Translations under genes and position numbers: made by a program
Shown: positions 11,009 to 23,209 of the stretch, in pieces
Layout of the letters: each line of letters opens with the position of its first letter
Position numbering within the stretch: position 1 is the stretch's first letter
The notes under the pieces: generated by a model
What the model was told of the DNA's origin: nothing
The model's input: only the letters and a program-made list of their open reading frames with translations
The model's database searches: none
Assembly: GCA_048013815.1 (NCBI GenBank)
Contig: CM106586.1
Coordinates: 11,842,001-11,906,000 of the forward strand
DNA: 64,000 nucleotides
Reading direction: 5' to 3'
Source of the DNA: Setoptus koraiensis
Lineage: Eukaryota > Arthropoda

Positions 11009-11869
11009 TTTCTTTTCATGCGAGCTTGTGGGTTGCAGCAATTACTGAATATTATCTAATATCTATTTATTGTGTTCGTTGTTTTAGTGAGTGTTTGCTA
11101 CCTACTCGATACACCGTTTGTATTTCACTCATATGGCCCCAGGATAATTCGAGGTATCTTGTTATTGCGTTGCAAACATGTATATCTCACCCGCTGATTA
11201 AGCACGTATCTTTGACTGCCACACAATGTATTGTACATTGTAATATCTTTTTCAATGTGTTGCTTGCATCACATGGGACCACAGTGAGTATTAATGGGTG
11301 TCTAGAGCAAGTCGGTACATGTATGTAACATATAAGTTGGCACGTTTTACTCAATCTGACTGTTGATAGTTTTTGCGACATCAAAGTTGTTTTGTGCAAA
11401 AGCTTGCCTTATCTGATCCCGAGAATGAGCTTCAGCATTCAAGATTTCTCTATTGCTTGCTTATCTAATCAAGCACAAGAAACGCCGATAACAGGTCGTT
11501 GAATTGAATTATCTATTACAACTTGTTACAGGTCGATTGATCGTATCGAAGAAAAGCGCGCCTCGCTTATCTTAAATTGTAACCACACAATCTTGTTTGT
11601 GCTTTATCAAAAACTCTTCACGAATAACGACTAGACTCTGTAAAACTTGTACACTAGACTGACTTGTGAAAGCTGACTTGGGTAGTGGGCAGCAGCACGA
11701 ATTTCGTTGAGGTGGTTTTCGAACTCAATGCTTTCTGCCGTTTCTTCGATTTGGCAGAAAAGACTTGTACTCTGGCAGAAAGTGGCATAAAGTCTGCGTG
11801 GTTTAAACAAGTATAAACCATTTCTACCAACAAACTACGAACATCGTATGCAGTGTTCCATATACGTAG
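11009..11869. other. Intergenic; no gene seen
   Basis: Contains only short overlapping frames. It should include the promoter of the minus-strand P450 gene; no clear TATA box was identified. Confidence 0.5.
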
Positions 11870-12124
11870 AATAACAATGAAAGTCTAAATTCGAAAATAT
11901 GGAAAATAACGACAAAGAGCACCTCAAGCGGAATAGAAACCCTAGAAATAGCAGCAGGAATAACATCACTCACATTCAACGATGGTATGCTGGCAGTATT
12001 AGACGTTCTGGAAGAGCTAGGAATAGCCACAAGTGATCGGATGACCATACACCTTGCAAAAATAGCCACCGGAAACTCACATGAGAAGAAGAACATCTTG
12101 GATTTAGCTCGAAATCAGATATAG
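11870..12124 (+). pseudogene. Fragment of a Mutator-like DNA transposase, C-terminal part
   Basis: An 84-codon open frame ending in TAG that has no in-frame ATG at its beginning. It reads NNNESLNSKIW, then a helix-rich part with GITSLTFNDGMLAVLDVLEE and ends KKNILDLARNQI. The pattern NES(L/F)N followed by xxxIW and, about 25 residues on, xFNDG...LLxxLE is one I associate with the C-terminal end of transposases of the arthropod Mutator-like transposase domain type. No catalytic part, ends or target duplication were seen, so it is a relic. An alternative is a 3' exon of an unknown host gene, since a TACGTAG acceptor-like site precedes it. Confidence 0.45.
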
Positions 12125-13498
12125 AGCCTAGCTATTGCGCAGAAATGGCAGATTAGACATCTAGATTGTGCCGAACAGTTTTTATCAATTATCTCAAAAT
12201 AAAAATTTAGCCACTATTTACATAATATCATCACAACTACAAAAGATATAAACGTAAAATTTTCACAATGTAAATTACTCTATTTATAGCATACTGACGT
12301 GGCGAAATTGTAAAACTAAAAAAAAAAAATGAAATATTTATCAGATTTCAAAACTTCAAAAATTCTGGCCCCATTTTTCAAATCTCTCTTATTTTTTCAG
12401 GCCCCTCTATCTCGAAACGGCCACATCAGTCTGTGCCAACATCCTTCGTGATTAATAATCATCTTCTATTCTGTCGTAAAGGCTCCAAAACTGCGAGATA
12501 TTTTGCAAATACCGAGGGTACCCCATGTTCTGGCGTGCTTGTGTTTTGGTGCATGGGCCCCTCAAGATCTGGGGGATGCTGATGCGAAACCATATCTTGA
12601 TGGTTTTTCAGCTTCACCAAAGAAGCAAGAGAGTTAACAGAAGCTGCGATACTCACATCGTGATCTTTTTCTTCCCGCAGTGTACAAGATTTTTTCAAAT
12701 AAAATGATCTAGTTTGACATCTCATCAAACTGTGTGGGTGCCTTAAGTCACATTCTGGGCGATCTTGGAGCGAATTTTTCGCTCCGAGCGAAAGATCTCT
12801 TACCTTGTTAGACACACCTCTTGTTAACCCTCGTTAGAGTCACCTGGAGGAGTTAGGGACCAAACAAAGTTTCTTTTTAAGACTATTGTCTATGACTTCC
12901 GATGCCCAGTTAGAGAAATGAAAAACGACCCCGAAAAAAAACGGAAATTCTGAGTGTTTTATTTAATCGTTAGAAACCCTACATCTGATAGAAGATATTA
13001 TCGCTGCACTAACTTATGATACTGTTGTAAGCTCAAGAAGAGAATTTTCTTCTTGAAACGTACTGATAGATTTCTGTGAATTGTTCTGGCATTGTGGTCA
13101 TTTGATCATGTCAGACGCTCGCATATCTATTCAGCAATGTAATAAGTAAACCTGACTAAAGATATCTTCGACATGATTGAAAGTTGCGATAGACTTCGTT
13201 TAATTAGGCTGTCACTCTGTTAGGCGGGTTCGCGATCGGCGGCTGGAACAGTAAAGCAATGAAAAGACTTTCCGGTATGCTGGCAACTTAAGAAAACTGC
13301 CCCGACTTTGATAAGGAGCCCTGGAGATCTCATGAGTGCCGATTAGCTGACACAATATACTGATGATAGATTCATTGCAAAGTCAATAACTTGTCACAAG
13401 AATTGCTATATTACTAGATAACTAATGTATCCTCAATTTGACAACTTTTCTTTTTGACTTTCTCTGTCTCTCCCTCGCTCAATTGTCAATCAAATCTC
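12125..13498. other. Intergenic; no gene seen
   Basis: AT-rich, with poly-A runs. A 118-codon minus-strand frame at 12459-12815 resembles no family and has no supporting signals. Confidence 0.5.
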
Positions 13499-16400
13499 TC
13501 AAGGGGCCTTAGTAGTGGTGGTTGTGGTTGCTCCTTTCTTGCCCGCGGGTTTCTTGGTGGTAGTCGTAGTGGCTGATGCCTCTTTTTTGCTACCTTCTTT
13601 CTTGTTACCTTCTTTCGGGGAGCTTGTGGTAGTGGTAGACTGTTTGCTATGTTCATCGTGTTTCTTTTTTTGCTCCTTCATTTTGTCGCCCGCGCCGGCC
13701 AATGGCGAATAGGGCATAATTGAGCTGACTATATCGGAAATGATTTCGTTATCCTCCTTTTTGTCCTTGACATCCCCCTTGTGTTTGTCCTTGGCGTCCC
13801 CCTTGGATTTGTCCCCTGCTCCTTTTGAAGCTGGTTTTGCTGAACCGGCTTTAGCAGTCGTGCTAGATGCGGCCGGTTTGCCAGTTGTAGTGGTGGCAGC
13901 TCGCCTCTCTCTGGCGGATCTCTTTTCTTTGCGAGGTTCACCTGCGTCCTTCTCTATGGATGGCATTGGCGTAGTTGTTGTTGAATGTTTGTCGTAACCC
14001 GAGCTAGGCGGCTTTGTTTTTGTGGCCAGACCCAATGGCGATGGTGTGGTGCTGGGTTCATTCTTTGCCGCTTGAGTTATATCTTGAGTTGATTCATTTT
14101 TGGTCACCTTATTGGGTTTTGCCTCCTTCAACTTTTTGCTTTCTTTCATCTCTCTTGTATCGCTGGTTTTTGTGTCTCTCATGTTCCTCAGTTGGGCCGA
14201 TCTAGACTCTAATGCCAGTAGTAGAGGCGATTTATCGTCTAAATCTCCGCCATGCAGTGAACGTCTTTTCCTGCCCCCGAGGCCATAGAAACCTCTGCCC
14301 CTGCGCTTAGTTTTTGTCGGGGTGGCTGTCGTTGTTGATGTTGTTGGCGCCTCAGTAGCTGTGTGTTGTTGTTTTTAACGGCCATGCGTGGTCGAGCCCA
14401 ACATCGAACAGAAGCAGAGATGAAAAATGAGATAGAAGAAAACAAAAGCATCATGATGAATAATCAGTAAGATGGCCGATGTTGGTGATTGATTTATTGA
14501 TTTGTCAAGGCGCGGCTGTTTAACTGTGGTGAAAATGTGTAACAGGTGTAGCAATATTGTCAAATACAGTCAGTTGATGTCAATGGAGCATTTCGTCTCT
14601 ATGTCGATCAGTCTCTGTTGGCTTTACAACTGTCTATGTGATACAACAAATACTAGTAAACATTGACAACACAACGGTTAATGGCTAATGTTAATTACTA
14701 CGGCATCTAATTACTTACTGTTTTCGTCGTCTTCGTCGCCGGATGACAAGGCCTCTGGCGACGAGCTTGTCGTGGAAGTTGTTGTTGGCGCACTGGTGGT
14801 GGTGGTGGGCGATGGTGTTGTGGTTGTGGTTGTTTTTGAGTCAGATTCACATTTTTTGTTCTTGCCCTTCTTAACACAAGCAGTTCCCTTGTTAGAGGAT
14901 GCTGCAACTCCGTCCTTCGATCCGGCGCCCGAGGCCAGGTGAGAGGCCGCGGACATGGCCGCCTGGGCGCCCTCGAGAGCCGACGCTCGTGCTGCAGCCG
15001 ACGGTTTCACACTGGTGCTGGTTGTCGGCGTTGCTGTTGTCGATGGGGCGGCATCACCGCTGTCGCTGTCCGAATCACTGTCATCGTCAGCGTCGCCCTT
15101 CTTGGCTGCTGCTGCCGGAGCTGTCGTTGGTGTCGCAGTTGACGATTTTGGTGCCTCGGTGGAGCTAGCAGCGCCCCTCGAGCCAGGCGCTCCGGTGGTG
15201 CTAGGCGCCGCGGTCGAGCTGGGCGCTCCCGTGGAGCTGGGCGCTCCCGTGGTGCTAGGTGCTCCCGTGGTGCTAGGTGCTCCCGTGGTGCTGGGCGCTG
15301 CGGTCGAGCTGGGTGCACCCGTTGTTGTGGAGCCTTCGTCCAAGCCGGACCTCGATTTAGCTGGCGCCGCTGTCGTTGTCGAATGTTTGCCATGCTTCTT
15401 ACCTTTGCGATGGCTTGCCAATGGTGCTTTTGTTGATGATTTGCCATCAGTTGCGTGCGCTGGCGCCTTTGTGCTGGCGTGCGCCGCGGGCTTGGCGGAT
15501 GCCGGATGTTTGGATGTTGGGCTGGCCGGATGCGCCGATGTCGATGTGGGCGCGTTGTGATGCGGCGCCAATGTTGAGGCTGCCTTGGCCGGTGCTACCG
15601 TCGACGCTGCCTTGCCCGGTGCTACCGTCGACGCGGCCTTGACCGGCACGACCGTAGACGCTACCTTGGCCGGCAAGAGCGCGGCCGCCGGTTTCTTGGT
15701 AGTTGCTGGCGGTTCGGATGATTCCGAGTCCGACGAGTCCGAATCGCCATCCTGTTCTGGCGACTTGCTGCTAGTTGCGGGCAACGGTGTCGTCGTTGTT
15801 GTTGGTGCTGCCGTTGTTGTCGTCGGCACTATCAGGCATTTGTATTTGCGGCCAACTCGTTTCAAGACACATTTCTTTTGGGGAGGATTGGGCACGCTTG
15901 TGGCCACCAGCGCCGACCTAGAACCTGTCGGTGCCGGCGGAACGCTGGTTGTTTTGGCCGTCAGTTCGGCTGGCTTGGCCGTGCTAGGCGCGCTAGTGGC
16001 GCTCTTGGCGCTGGGCGAGGCTGTCGTCGTTGAGGGCTCGTCCGAATCCGAATCATCTTGGCTGGAATCTTTGCTAGTGGTCGATGGCGGATGAGTTGTC
16101 GTTGTTGTTGTTGTGGTCGTTTTTGCTGATTTGTGTTTCTTTGAGCCAGCCTTGTGCGAATCTAAGTGTTGTTTGGCGCAGTAATTGTGGTCGATTGGGG
16201 ATAATGAGCAGAAATGAGTAGATTAAATTTAGTCAGACAATCAGATCACCAGCGAGACCGCCCCAAAATGCGAGCTGCAGTTTGGTCACTTACCACTCTT
16301 GGCTGGTGTCGGTTTGACAGTTGTTGTTGTTGTTGTTGGCGGGGCCTCGGTTGTGCTTGGCGCCCCATCGTAGTCGTCGTCACTGTCGGCAGATCGACGA

Positions 16401-19312
16401 CGACGACGCCGGCGACTCGCTGCTGCTGCGGCTGCCGCCGCCGCCGGGCCCGCTGCCGCCGCCGAGCCCGCTGCACTTGCATCCGGTATTGCACCAACAA
16501 GCGCCTCCCCTGTTACTAATTCCGCTCCGGCGGTGGCACCCAGGGGTGCCACTTCCTCAACTATCTCAGTGTATTCAGTTGCACCAGCGCCCGATGATCC
16601 AGCCGCTGCCGCTGCTGCAGCATCAGATCTTGATGCAGCAGCTGAGGCCACAGCTGGAGCGCCACTGGGCTCCTCTAACAATGTTATAGTTTCATTGGTG
16701 ATAACGGAACCGTCCTCTGTTGCTGGCACAAAACTAGCGGGCAAATTCTCCACCGTTTCAGTGGTGGTAACACTAACTTCCGGTTGGGCCTCTATCACTG
16801 CCGGAGCTGGCGCAACTGCGTCAGGGGCGGCCACGGCAGCTATGGCTGCACGACTGGAACCCTTGGTCGCTTTGGCCGCAATTTTGGGTGCCACGGTGGC
16901 TGCCGTCTTGGCGACGGCCGCTGCCGCCAATTTGGGCGCCAGTTTAGCCTGGGCGCTGTCGTGACCGGCCAGCGCGCTTGCGGCAGCGCCGGCGTGATCG
17001 GCCGCCTTGGCCGCAGCCTTCGAAGCCACCGCACCTGTTGCGGCTTTTGCGTGTTCCGTGGCTGTGGCCGCTGCCGCTGCATGCTCACTTCCGGTGTGCA
17101 CAACTGCCACAGTCGGGTGGGCCGTTGTTAGGGGCGCCAGTACGGCAACTGTAGGCTTCTTGGTGCTGGCAGCATGATGAATGACAGTGTGAGTCTCCTC
17201 GGTCACTTTCGCGTGCGGGGGCGCAACAGTTGTGGAATGGTGCTCCGCTACCGCCACAGCAAGCGGCGCTGCGGCGTGGGCCGCACTGCCTGCCGCGTGG
17301 ACAGCAACCGCTGCTGGCGCCGGCGCCGCCTCGTGATGAACACTGACCGCCGGTGCCTCGTGATGCTCGCCAATTGTTTCGTGTTCCGTTACGGGCTCGG
17401 TGATTGTCTCAGACACAGTGGTCACTCCGGTTGCCTCGTTGTGCTCGCTAGTCTGGCTGATACCGACCGAACTGGGCTCGGGCGAGCCGGCCGCAGCCAC
17501 TGACTCCGCTGTGCTCACCTCTTCCACTATCTCGGTGCTGGTCACCTGCGAATCGGCGCCGGCCTCGACATGGTGAGCGGCTTCTGGATCTGTTGCGGCC
17601 ACCTCTTCGGTGACAACTGTCACTACCTCTTCCGATGAAACGGGCGCTGCCGATTCGACAACTGCCGCCTCATGAACGGGCGCTGCTGTCGTTATGTGAG
17701 CCACAACAGCCACCGGCGCTGCAGTGGCCGGAGCGGAAGTGGCCACATGATGATGGACGGCGGCCGCTAGCGCGGCCGGATGGGCCGCCCTACTATCGGG
17801 TGACTTGGCCACGGCATCGCTCACTGCCTTGGCCACTTTTTCGGCGTGATTCGACTCGGAATGGGCCACGGGTTTGTCGTGGCTCTTCAATTCAAGCTCT
17901 TCGTCCACGTTCTTGGCCACAACGGACGGTATGAGCAAACAGAATGCCCTCATTGGTGGCGACAAACTCTCGCACATTGACTTGTAACTGAACGGATTGA
18001 CGCCCTTTGCCTTGGCGGCCGCCGCAGCCAAACCGTTTCCGTTTGCCACGGACGACTCAATGAGCGCCAACGCAACAGGTTTGGCCGTTGTTGTCGGCTC
18101 GGCGTGGTGCTTGGTCTCAACGTGAGTCTCGGTAGTATGGTGATCGCCGTTTGCATCGGTCACATGGGTCTCTTCGTGAGTTGTCTCTGTGGTAACGGGA
18201 CTGGCCGTTGTAGTGGCAAGATGATCAGCTGCTGCTGCTGCTGTCACCAGATTTTTGGCTGCCTTTTTGGTGGCCACTTTAGCGCCAGCCGCAGCGCCTA
18301 TCTTGGCCGCTTTGGCCGGATGAACGCCAGCCTTGACAGCGGCCTCGGTGTGCGCTATTGCCGCCGCTTTTCCGGCCTTGACATGAGGCGCCTCGGTGCT
18401 GCCGGCAACCAAATGAGATACGGCTGCCTTTGCCGCTGGCGAAACAGTTGAATGAGCGTCGGTGACCACGGCAACGTGCTCACTGTGGCTGGCGGGCTCC
18501 TCTTCAACCGTTTCCTCGACAATTGTTGTTACAGTCTCCTCGACGGGTGAACTGGTTGTTGTAACGTGTTCCGGTTTGGCGTGATGCTCGACCACTGTTG
18601 TCACTGTTTCGTTGGCGTTGTGTTTTTCGTGCACGTCCACCGATGTCACCACTGGTTTTGTTGGATGTGGGCTGACGATCTTGCTGATTGGTTTCTTTGT
18701 TGTGATACTGTGCCCCGTTACGGTGGCAGTGTGGGCTCCGATGGATCCATGCTGTCCATGGCCAGTGTTGCTTTGCTTTATGGCCGACGCAATGGCTTTG
18801 CGATTCTTTTTGTCCAACAGGTCCGACAATGGACCTGTCACAATGATTACGTGTGCCTCCTTCTCTTTGCTTGTGGTGTGACCGCTTGGATTCTTTATAT
18901 TGGTCTTGGTCTTTGTGGACACCATCAGAGGCTTCTTGCCATCCAGGTCGGCACCGTGTACTGTTACAGTCGGTTTCGCGGTGCTTGATTCGGCGATCTT
19001 TGCAGCAAGCGTCGCGGCCGCTTTAACAACCGGATGCTTGGTTGTTGTGGCTGGTGATACCTTTACAACCACAGGATGTTTGGTGGTTGCTGCTGGCGCA
19101 GGTGGTGGTGGCGGTGGCGCAGTTATTGGCGAGCTCACTTCCTCGATAATCTCTGTTGTTTCGACAACATTCTCAACGCTATCCTCTCTTTTGAATCTAA
19201 ATCGTGATGTCTCGCTGTCAGAGGGTCTGGCGTCACTTGAGTGCAACGATATGACTATCAAGAGAATTAAACCAATTGCCGATCTAGCATAATAATTGTT
19301 TACTTTCACCAT
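13499..19312 (-). CDS. Large mucin-like secreted protein (Thr/Ala/Ser/Pro-rich), 1773 residues
   Basis: Predicted exons 19312-16294, 16161-14719 and 14358-13499 (introns 132 and 360 bp; both phase 1; clear GTAAGT donors). The start is the Met (19312) opening the signal peptide MVKVNNYYARSAIGLILLIV, cleaved near SSDA. The protein is dominated by Thr, Ala, Ser, His and Pro, with many runs of Thr expected to be O-glycosylated. Basic cleavage sites include RFRFKR just after the signal and a run of seven Arg (SRRRRRRRS) near the end of exon 1, suggesting furin processing. The few Cys occur in pairs: MCESLSPPMRAFC in exon 1, and CVLKRVGRKYKC and CVKKGKNKKC in exon 2. The third exon is Lys-rich with Thr runs. 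The gene is much richer in GC than its flanks. The function is probably extracellular: mucus, cuticle coat, gut lining or silk/glue. I do not recognise a named family. Confidence 0.8.
15179..15320 (-). repeat. 18-bp coding tandem repeats (GAPSTT-type hexapeptides)
   Basis: Inside exon 2 of the mucin-like gene. Successive 18-bp units encode GAPSST, GAPSTT and AAPSTT variants, about eight copies, a likely O-glycosylated stalk and a site of length variation. Confidence 0.85.
15567..15674 (-). repeat. 27-bp coding tandem repeats (KAASTVAP-type)
   Basis: Four 27-bp units in exon 2 of the mucin-like gene encode nine-residue repeats of the form (G/A/V)KAASTVAP. Confidence 0.8.
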
Positions 19313-20828
19313 TTTTACGACTGAACCAGATATAGATTCAAAGCGAACAAACAGGAGCCTTGGAAACTGTGAGCTCCGGTAGAAGTTTGGCTCAATGTAG
19401 CTCACTGCTCAGGAGTTACTATTTCGGTCTGTAAAATCTGAGAAAGGATTCAGGAAATAAATATATGAACGATAATTGTTGTCTCATAAAGTGCGTGACT
19501 GTTGTTTGTTGAAATATAAGTAGCTAGAGGAAATATTTTGAGGGCCCTTATAACTATCGTATCATCATATCAATCTATCAACGATAGAGTACCTGGCAGA
19601 GTATGATAATTTTAAAGCTAGTGAGTAAAGCCACTATCTTGCGATAAACAATACCGATGGACGATAACTAACCTTGTACAATTGGTGGTAATCAGCGGTA
19701 ATTCGGTCGGACAAATATAATGGCCACTAAATTTATAATTAAACTATACTATATTGTATAAAGCAATCTATTTGGCTATCTACCTACCAATAAAATATAA
19801 GATTGTGCTAATGGAAGAAAAAAAAAACTACGTGGCCATAATAACATACATGCTTGTCTTACAAATTTTGTTGTATTTCACCATTATTCCACAAGTAAAT
19901 TCAATTTTTTGATTCAAGAGATCAGACGCTAATATCAAATAAATTAAGATGTATCTTTAAATAAGTTTTTTCTCCAAAAAAGTAGCTCCATTCTGCACAA
20001 GCTGATTGATACTTGACTAGATACTCAAACAGATTTGTGCGACTATTAAAAAGAAAGAAGGATCCGATTACCTGGCAGTCTCTGGTGATGGATCTCTCAG
20101 TTATAGCTATCACTGGCAAGACATTTTCTCAATTGAATTTGATTAAATAGAAATTCACACACTTTCAGAGAGTTGCTAAATCACTTGATCAATTAACTTA
20201 TGGGTCCATGAGATAAGTACAAGTTTAGCTATATAAAGGCAATGGACAAAACCATGTAACTCACGCATCTCGATGTGGACAATTATGGCCAGAAAATCAG
20301 CCTGATGTGGGCCAATCTTCATATATATTTGTGCAATACCGACCTGGGCACTTTCAAGCTCCATCCTGAAGTCCCTTGTCGTATCGATGCACGTGAACCT
20401 TGCATCACTAACCTATTCGGAGTGGCATAAGCTTGTCGTTGGTTCTGACCTATACATGTTAACATTTTAGAATACATGTTTTCTTATAGACTGATCTAAA
20501 TTCTACTGATCATCATTTTTGCGTCGGTCTATCCCTTCAACGCACAGTTCCTGAGATGGCTCGCGGGAACATACAAGTCTGTCATCGATATCATTATTGA
20601 ATGATGGTGCATTGTGAAATGTAACACAGTAAATAAGAAGTGTAATCTGGACGATTTAGATTTGTTACGGACGAAAGAAGCAGACTTAGATAGAAGATTG
20701 TTCCATAAAAAGGCGACATTTTGCAGCAATAATTGTGATTCGACACTGTGCACGATCGTGTTTTTCTTTTCTTTAATTATTGTTATTTACTATTGACGGA
20801 AAGAGAATTCAAAATAGAAAATCACTGC
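19313..20828. other. Intergenic; no gene seen
   Basis: AT-rich region between two minus-strand genes. It should hold the promoter of the mucin-like gene at its left and the 3' end of the ribosomal protein gene at its right. No reading frame is convincing. Confidence 0.55.
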
Positions 20829-21691
20829 TTATATCATCTTCCTTAGTAAATGATTGATCTTGTCCTCTCTGTTTCCGGCATCTCCGCCCTCGACATAGTG
20901 AGTTGTCTTCTTGCGCCATCCGTGTCTTGGGTTGTTTAATTTAAAGTGCCACAGGAAGTTGTTTGCTTGCTTGAAGTGGGATCCTACAGTGAAGATCTCA
21001 TGAATTAGATCCTCCATACAGATGATGTCGTGTTTCTTAAGACGCTTCTCAATATATTCATTGGATGTTAATGGAACACGAGAGCCATCAATTCTACCGA
21101 AACCACGTTTGTAGATGAGTTCACGAACAGTCTTCAAACTAGGATAACCCCAGGTGATGTACGGTTCAGCAATTCTCAACATGTTTACAGTGGCCTTGTT
21201 TAGTCTTACAAAGACTCCATTGTTGATTTGTCTCAATCTAAGCAACTGAAGAACCTTTCTAGGCTTTGGAGGTACTCCATTGATTCCACGAATGCGGATG
21301 ACAAAAGCCAATTTCGGCTCTGGCGGTATATAGAAGTTTCCATGTGATTTTGCTTGACGCCTGAGACGAATTTGATCACGTTCTCTAAGTCGGTATTCCT
21401 TGACGTATTTTTCAGCACGCTTGAATATGTTCGAATGCTTCAGACGTCGGTCCTTTTGGGCTTTCTGGGCCTTCACCCTATGAGCCTCCTTGATGGTTTT
21501 CCTCAATTGACGCTTCTTGAGGACAGACTCAGGCACCGTTGGTACCTAATAAAATCGATTGATAGATTGAATTAACAAGTGTGAAAATGGATGAGGATAA
21601 TTATGACATAAGTGATCGATTCGTTATTTGGTTAGAATTTTGTCCATTCACATTGAGAGAGAAAAGTTACCTTTGTTGCAGTTTTACTCAT
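20829..21691 (-). CDS. RpL7: 60S ribosomal protein L7 (uL30)
   Basis: Two exons: 21691-21671 (MSKTATK only) and 21545-20829, intron 125 bp, phase 0, giving 245 residues, the usual metazoan length. The N terminus continues [13 protein letters not shown], the start of the eukaryotic L7 extension, which is strongly basic. The uL30 core follows with [20 protein letters not shown], then [34 protein letters not shown] and the conserved C-terminal part [14 protein letters not shown]. It is a structural part of the large cytoplasmic ribosomal subunit. A tiny first coding exon carrying little more than the start is common in ribosomal protein genes. Confidence 0.97.
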
Positions 21692-23209
21692 ATTTCCTGT
21701 TCTAAATATTGAATAGTATTTTATGTCCTATACCCTATCAGTGATAGAGTCCCAAAAAATACGGTGGTAGCGGTCTAAGCCGATAAATAATTGTGTAAAT
21801 TGTTCCGAGATGATGGTCTCTCAATTCAAATGGCCGCAAGCATTTACGTGGAAGGGAACACACCGACGTATTATCATCAATAAGAATGCCGCATGCTTCT
21901 TCACATGGCTGAGAATTGAGCACAGAAAGTGACGGTAGTAGCGCACAAATCATTGCCTTCATCCAGAACTAAGCCTGGAGCTGTGCATGAGACTCGGTGC
22001 ACAACAAACAACACTGTCCACTGTGCCGGATGCGAACATGTGTGTGCATGGAATATAGTATAAGTGAGATGCGTGCGCATCCGATCAACTTTGTGGCGCA
22101 CTAATTGAAAAACATTTGACTGAAGGGGCGTGGCTCCTCACCTCCCAATTCGAAAGGAGGTTTCCTCATTTTCACACAGGGAGGAGAAGCTGCTCAGCAC
22201 CGGGTCTCGGAACGAGGAGAAAAAGCTTCAGAGTCTCCCATCGGTTTGAGATACTCGATTCAATTATTCACCAGAAGATTGCCGAGCAAGAAGCACCTTA
22301 ACGGAGAGAGGAAATAGTTGAAAAAGTCAGAAAAAATAAATTTCAGTCCGCGCTGGGACCGGAGAGCCGGCCTTGAAAAGCCTCACTTCAGAGGATGGGA
22401 GACGGCTGTTCGGGCCTCCCGTCGGCAGTACAGTCGTGCAGGCCCGCTGCAGACAAACGTTCTTGAATTGACCACTAGTAACACAGTAACACGCAAAAAA
22501 CTAACTGCTGCTATTGTATCTGCTCGTGAAATCTTGTCGGATTGTCTCTACATCTAGCCAAACTAACAAGAGCATACTAGTGCTTCTCTTACATAACGAA
22601 TAGACATTTATACCTAGAGCATTGTTATTAAATCATTTTTTCTTCTTCATTAGTCAGCAACTCATGCATTCCCCGCAATAGGCTTGTATGTTTTGCAGCA
22701 TACGTCTTCAAAAGCAGCACAAGCGATAACAACAACAACATTGACAGGACACCGTGATACAAATGTGCTATGGTAGTACTCTAACGATATCTACACGGTA
22801 GCTGATATTGTCTTGAAGTTATTTATTATTATCATCATTATTACTACTATTATTACTATTGAGTTGCTAACAGTGAATTCAGAGTTTAAACCGTACAAAT
22901 CTGGAATACCCTAGCACCGTGCGAAGGGATCTAATTGGCGCTTGCTTCGTAGTTATTATAGTCAGCACATTTGACAGTTTGCAGTAAACAACAATCGCCT
23001 TCTGTATACAGTAATACACGACTTGTATTCATAACATTACATCTTTATTATTTATAGGAAATATAGTGATCATTATCACTAAATTGCTCGCTCCTTATTG
23101 CAACATATGGTGCCAGATATCTGAATCTAAAAAAGACGAAAATCAATCTGCAATAGCATTTGCAGTCTATAGATAAAAAAATTCATAGTGACAATAACTA
23201 TTTATAAAC
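21692..23209. other. Intergenic region between divergent RpL7 and TPD52 genes
   Basis: A shared 5' region of about 1.5 kb. Short open frames at 22116-22560 are not recognisable. A TTATTA-type simple stretch occurs around 22820-22860. No clear core promoter motif could be assigned. Confidence 0.5.

Noticed and set aside
12459-12815. 118-codon minus-strand frame
   Set aside because: No similarity recognised and no signals; length alone is weak evidence.
13515-19292. Many long plus-strand frames opposite the mucin-like gene
   Set aside because: They are antisense shadows of a repetitive GC-rich coding sequence, with no start, splice or family signals.
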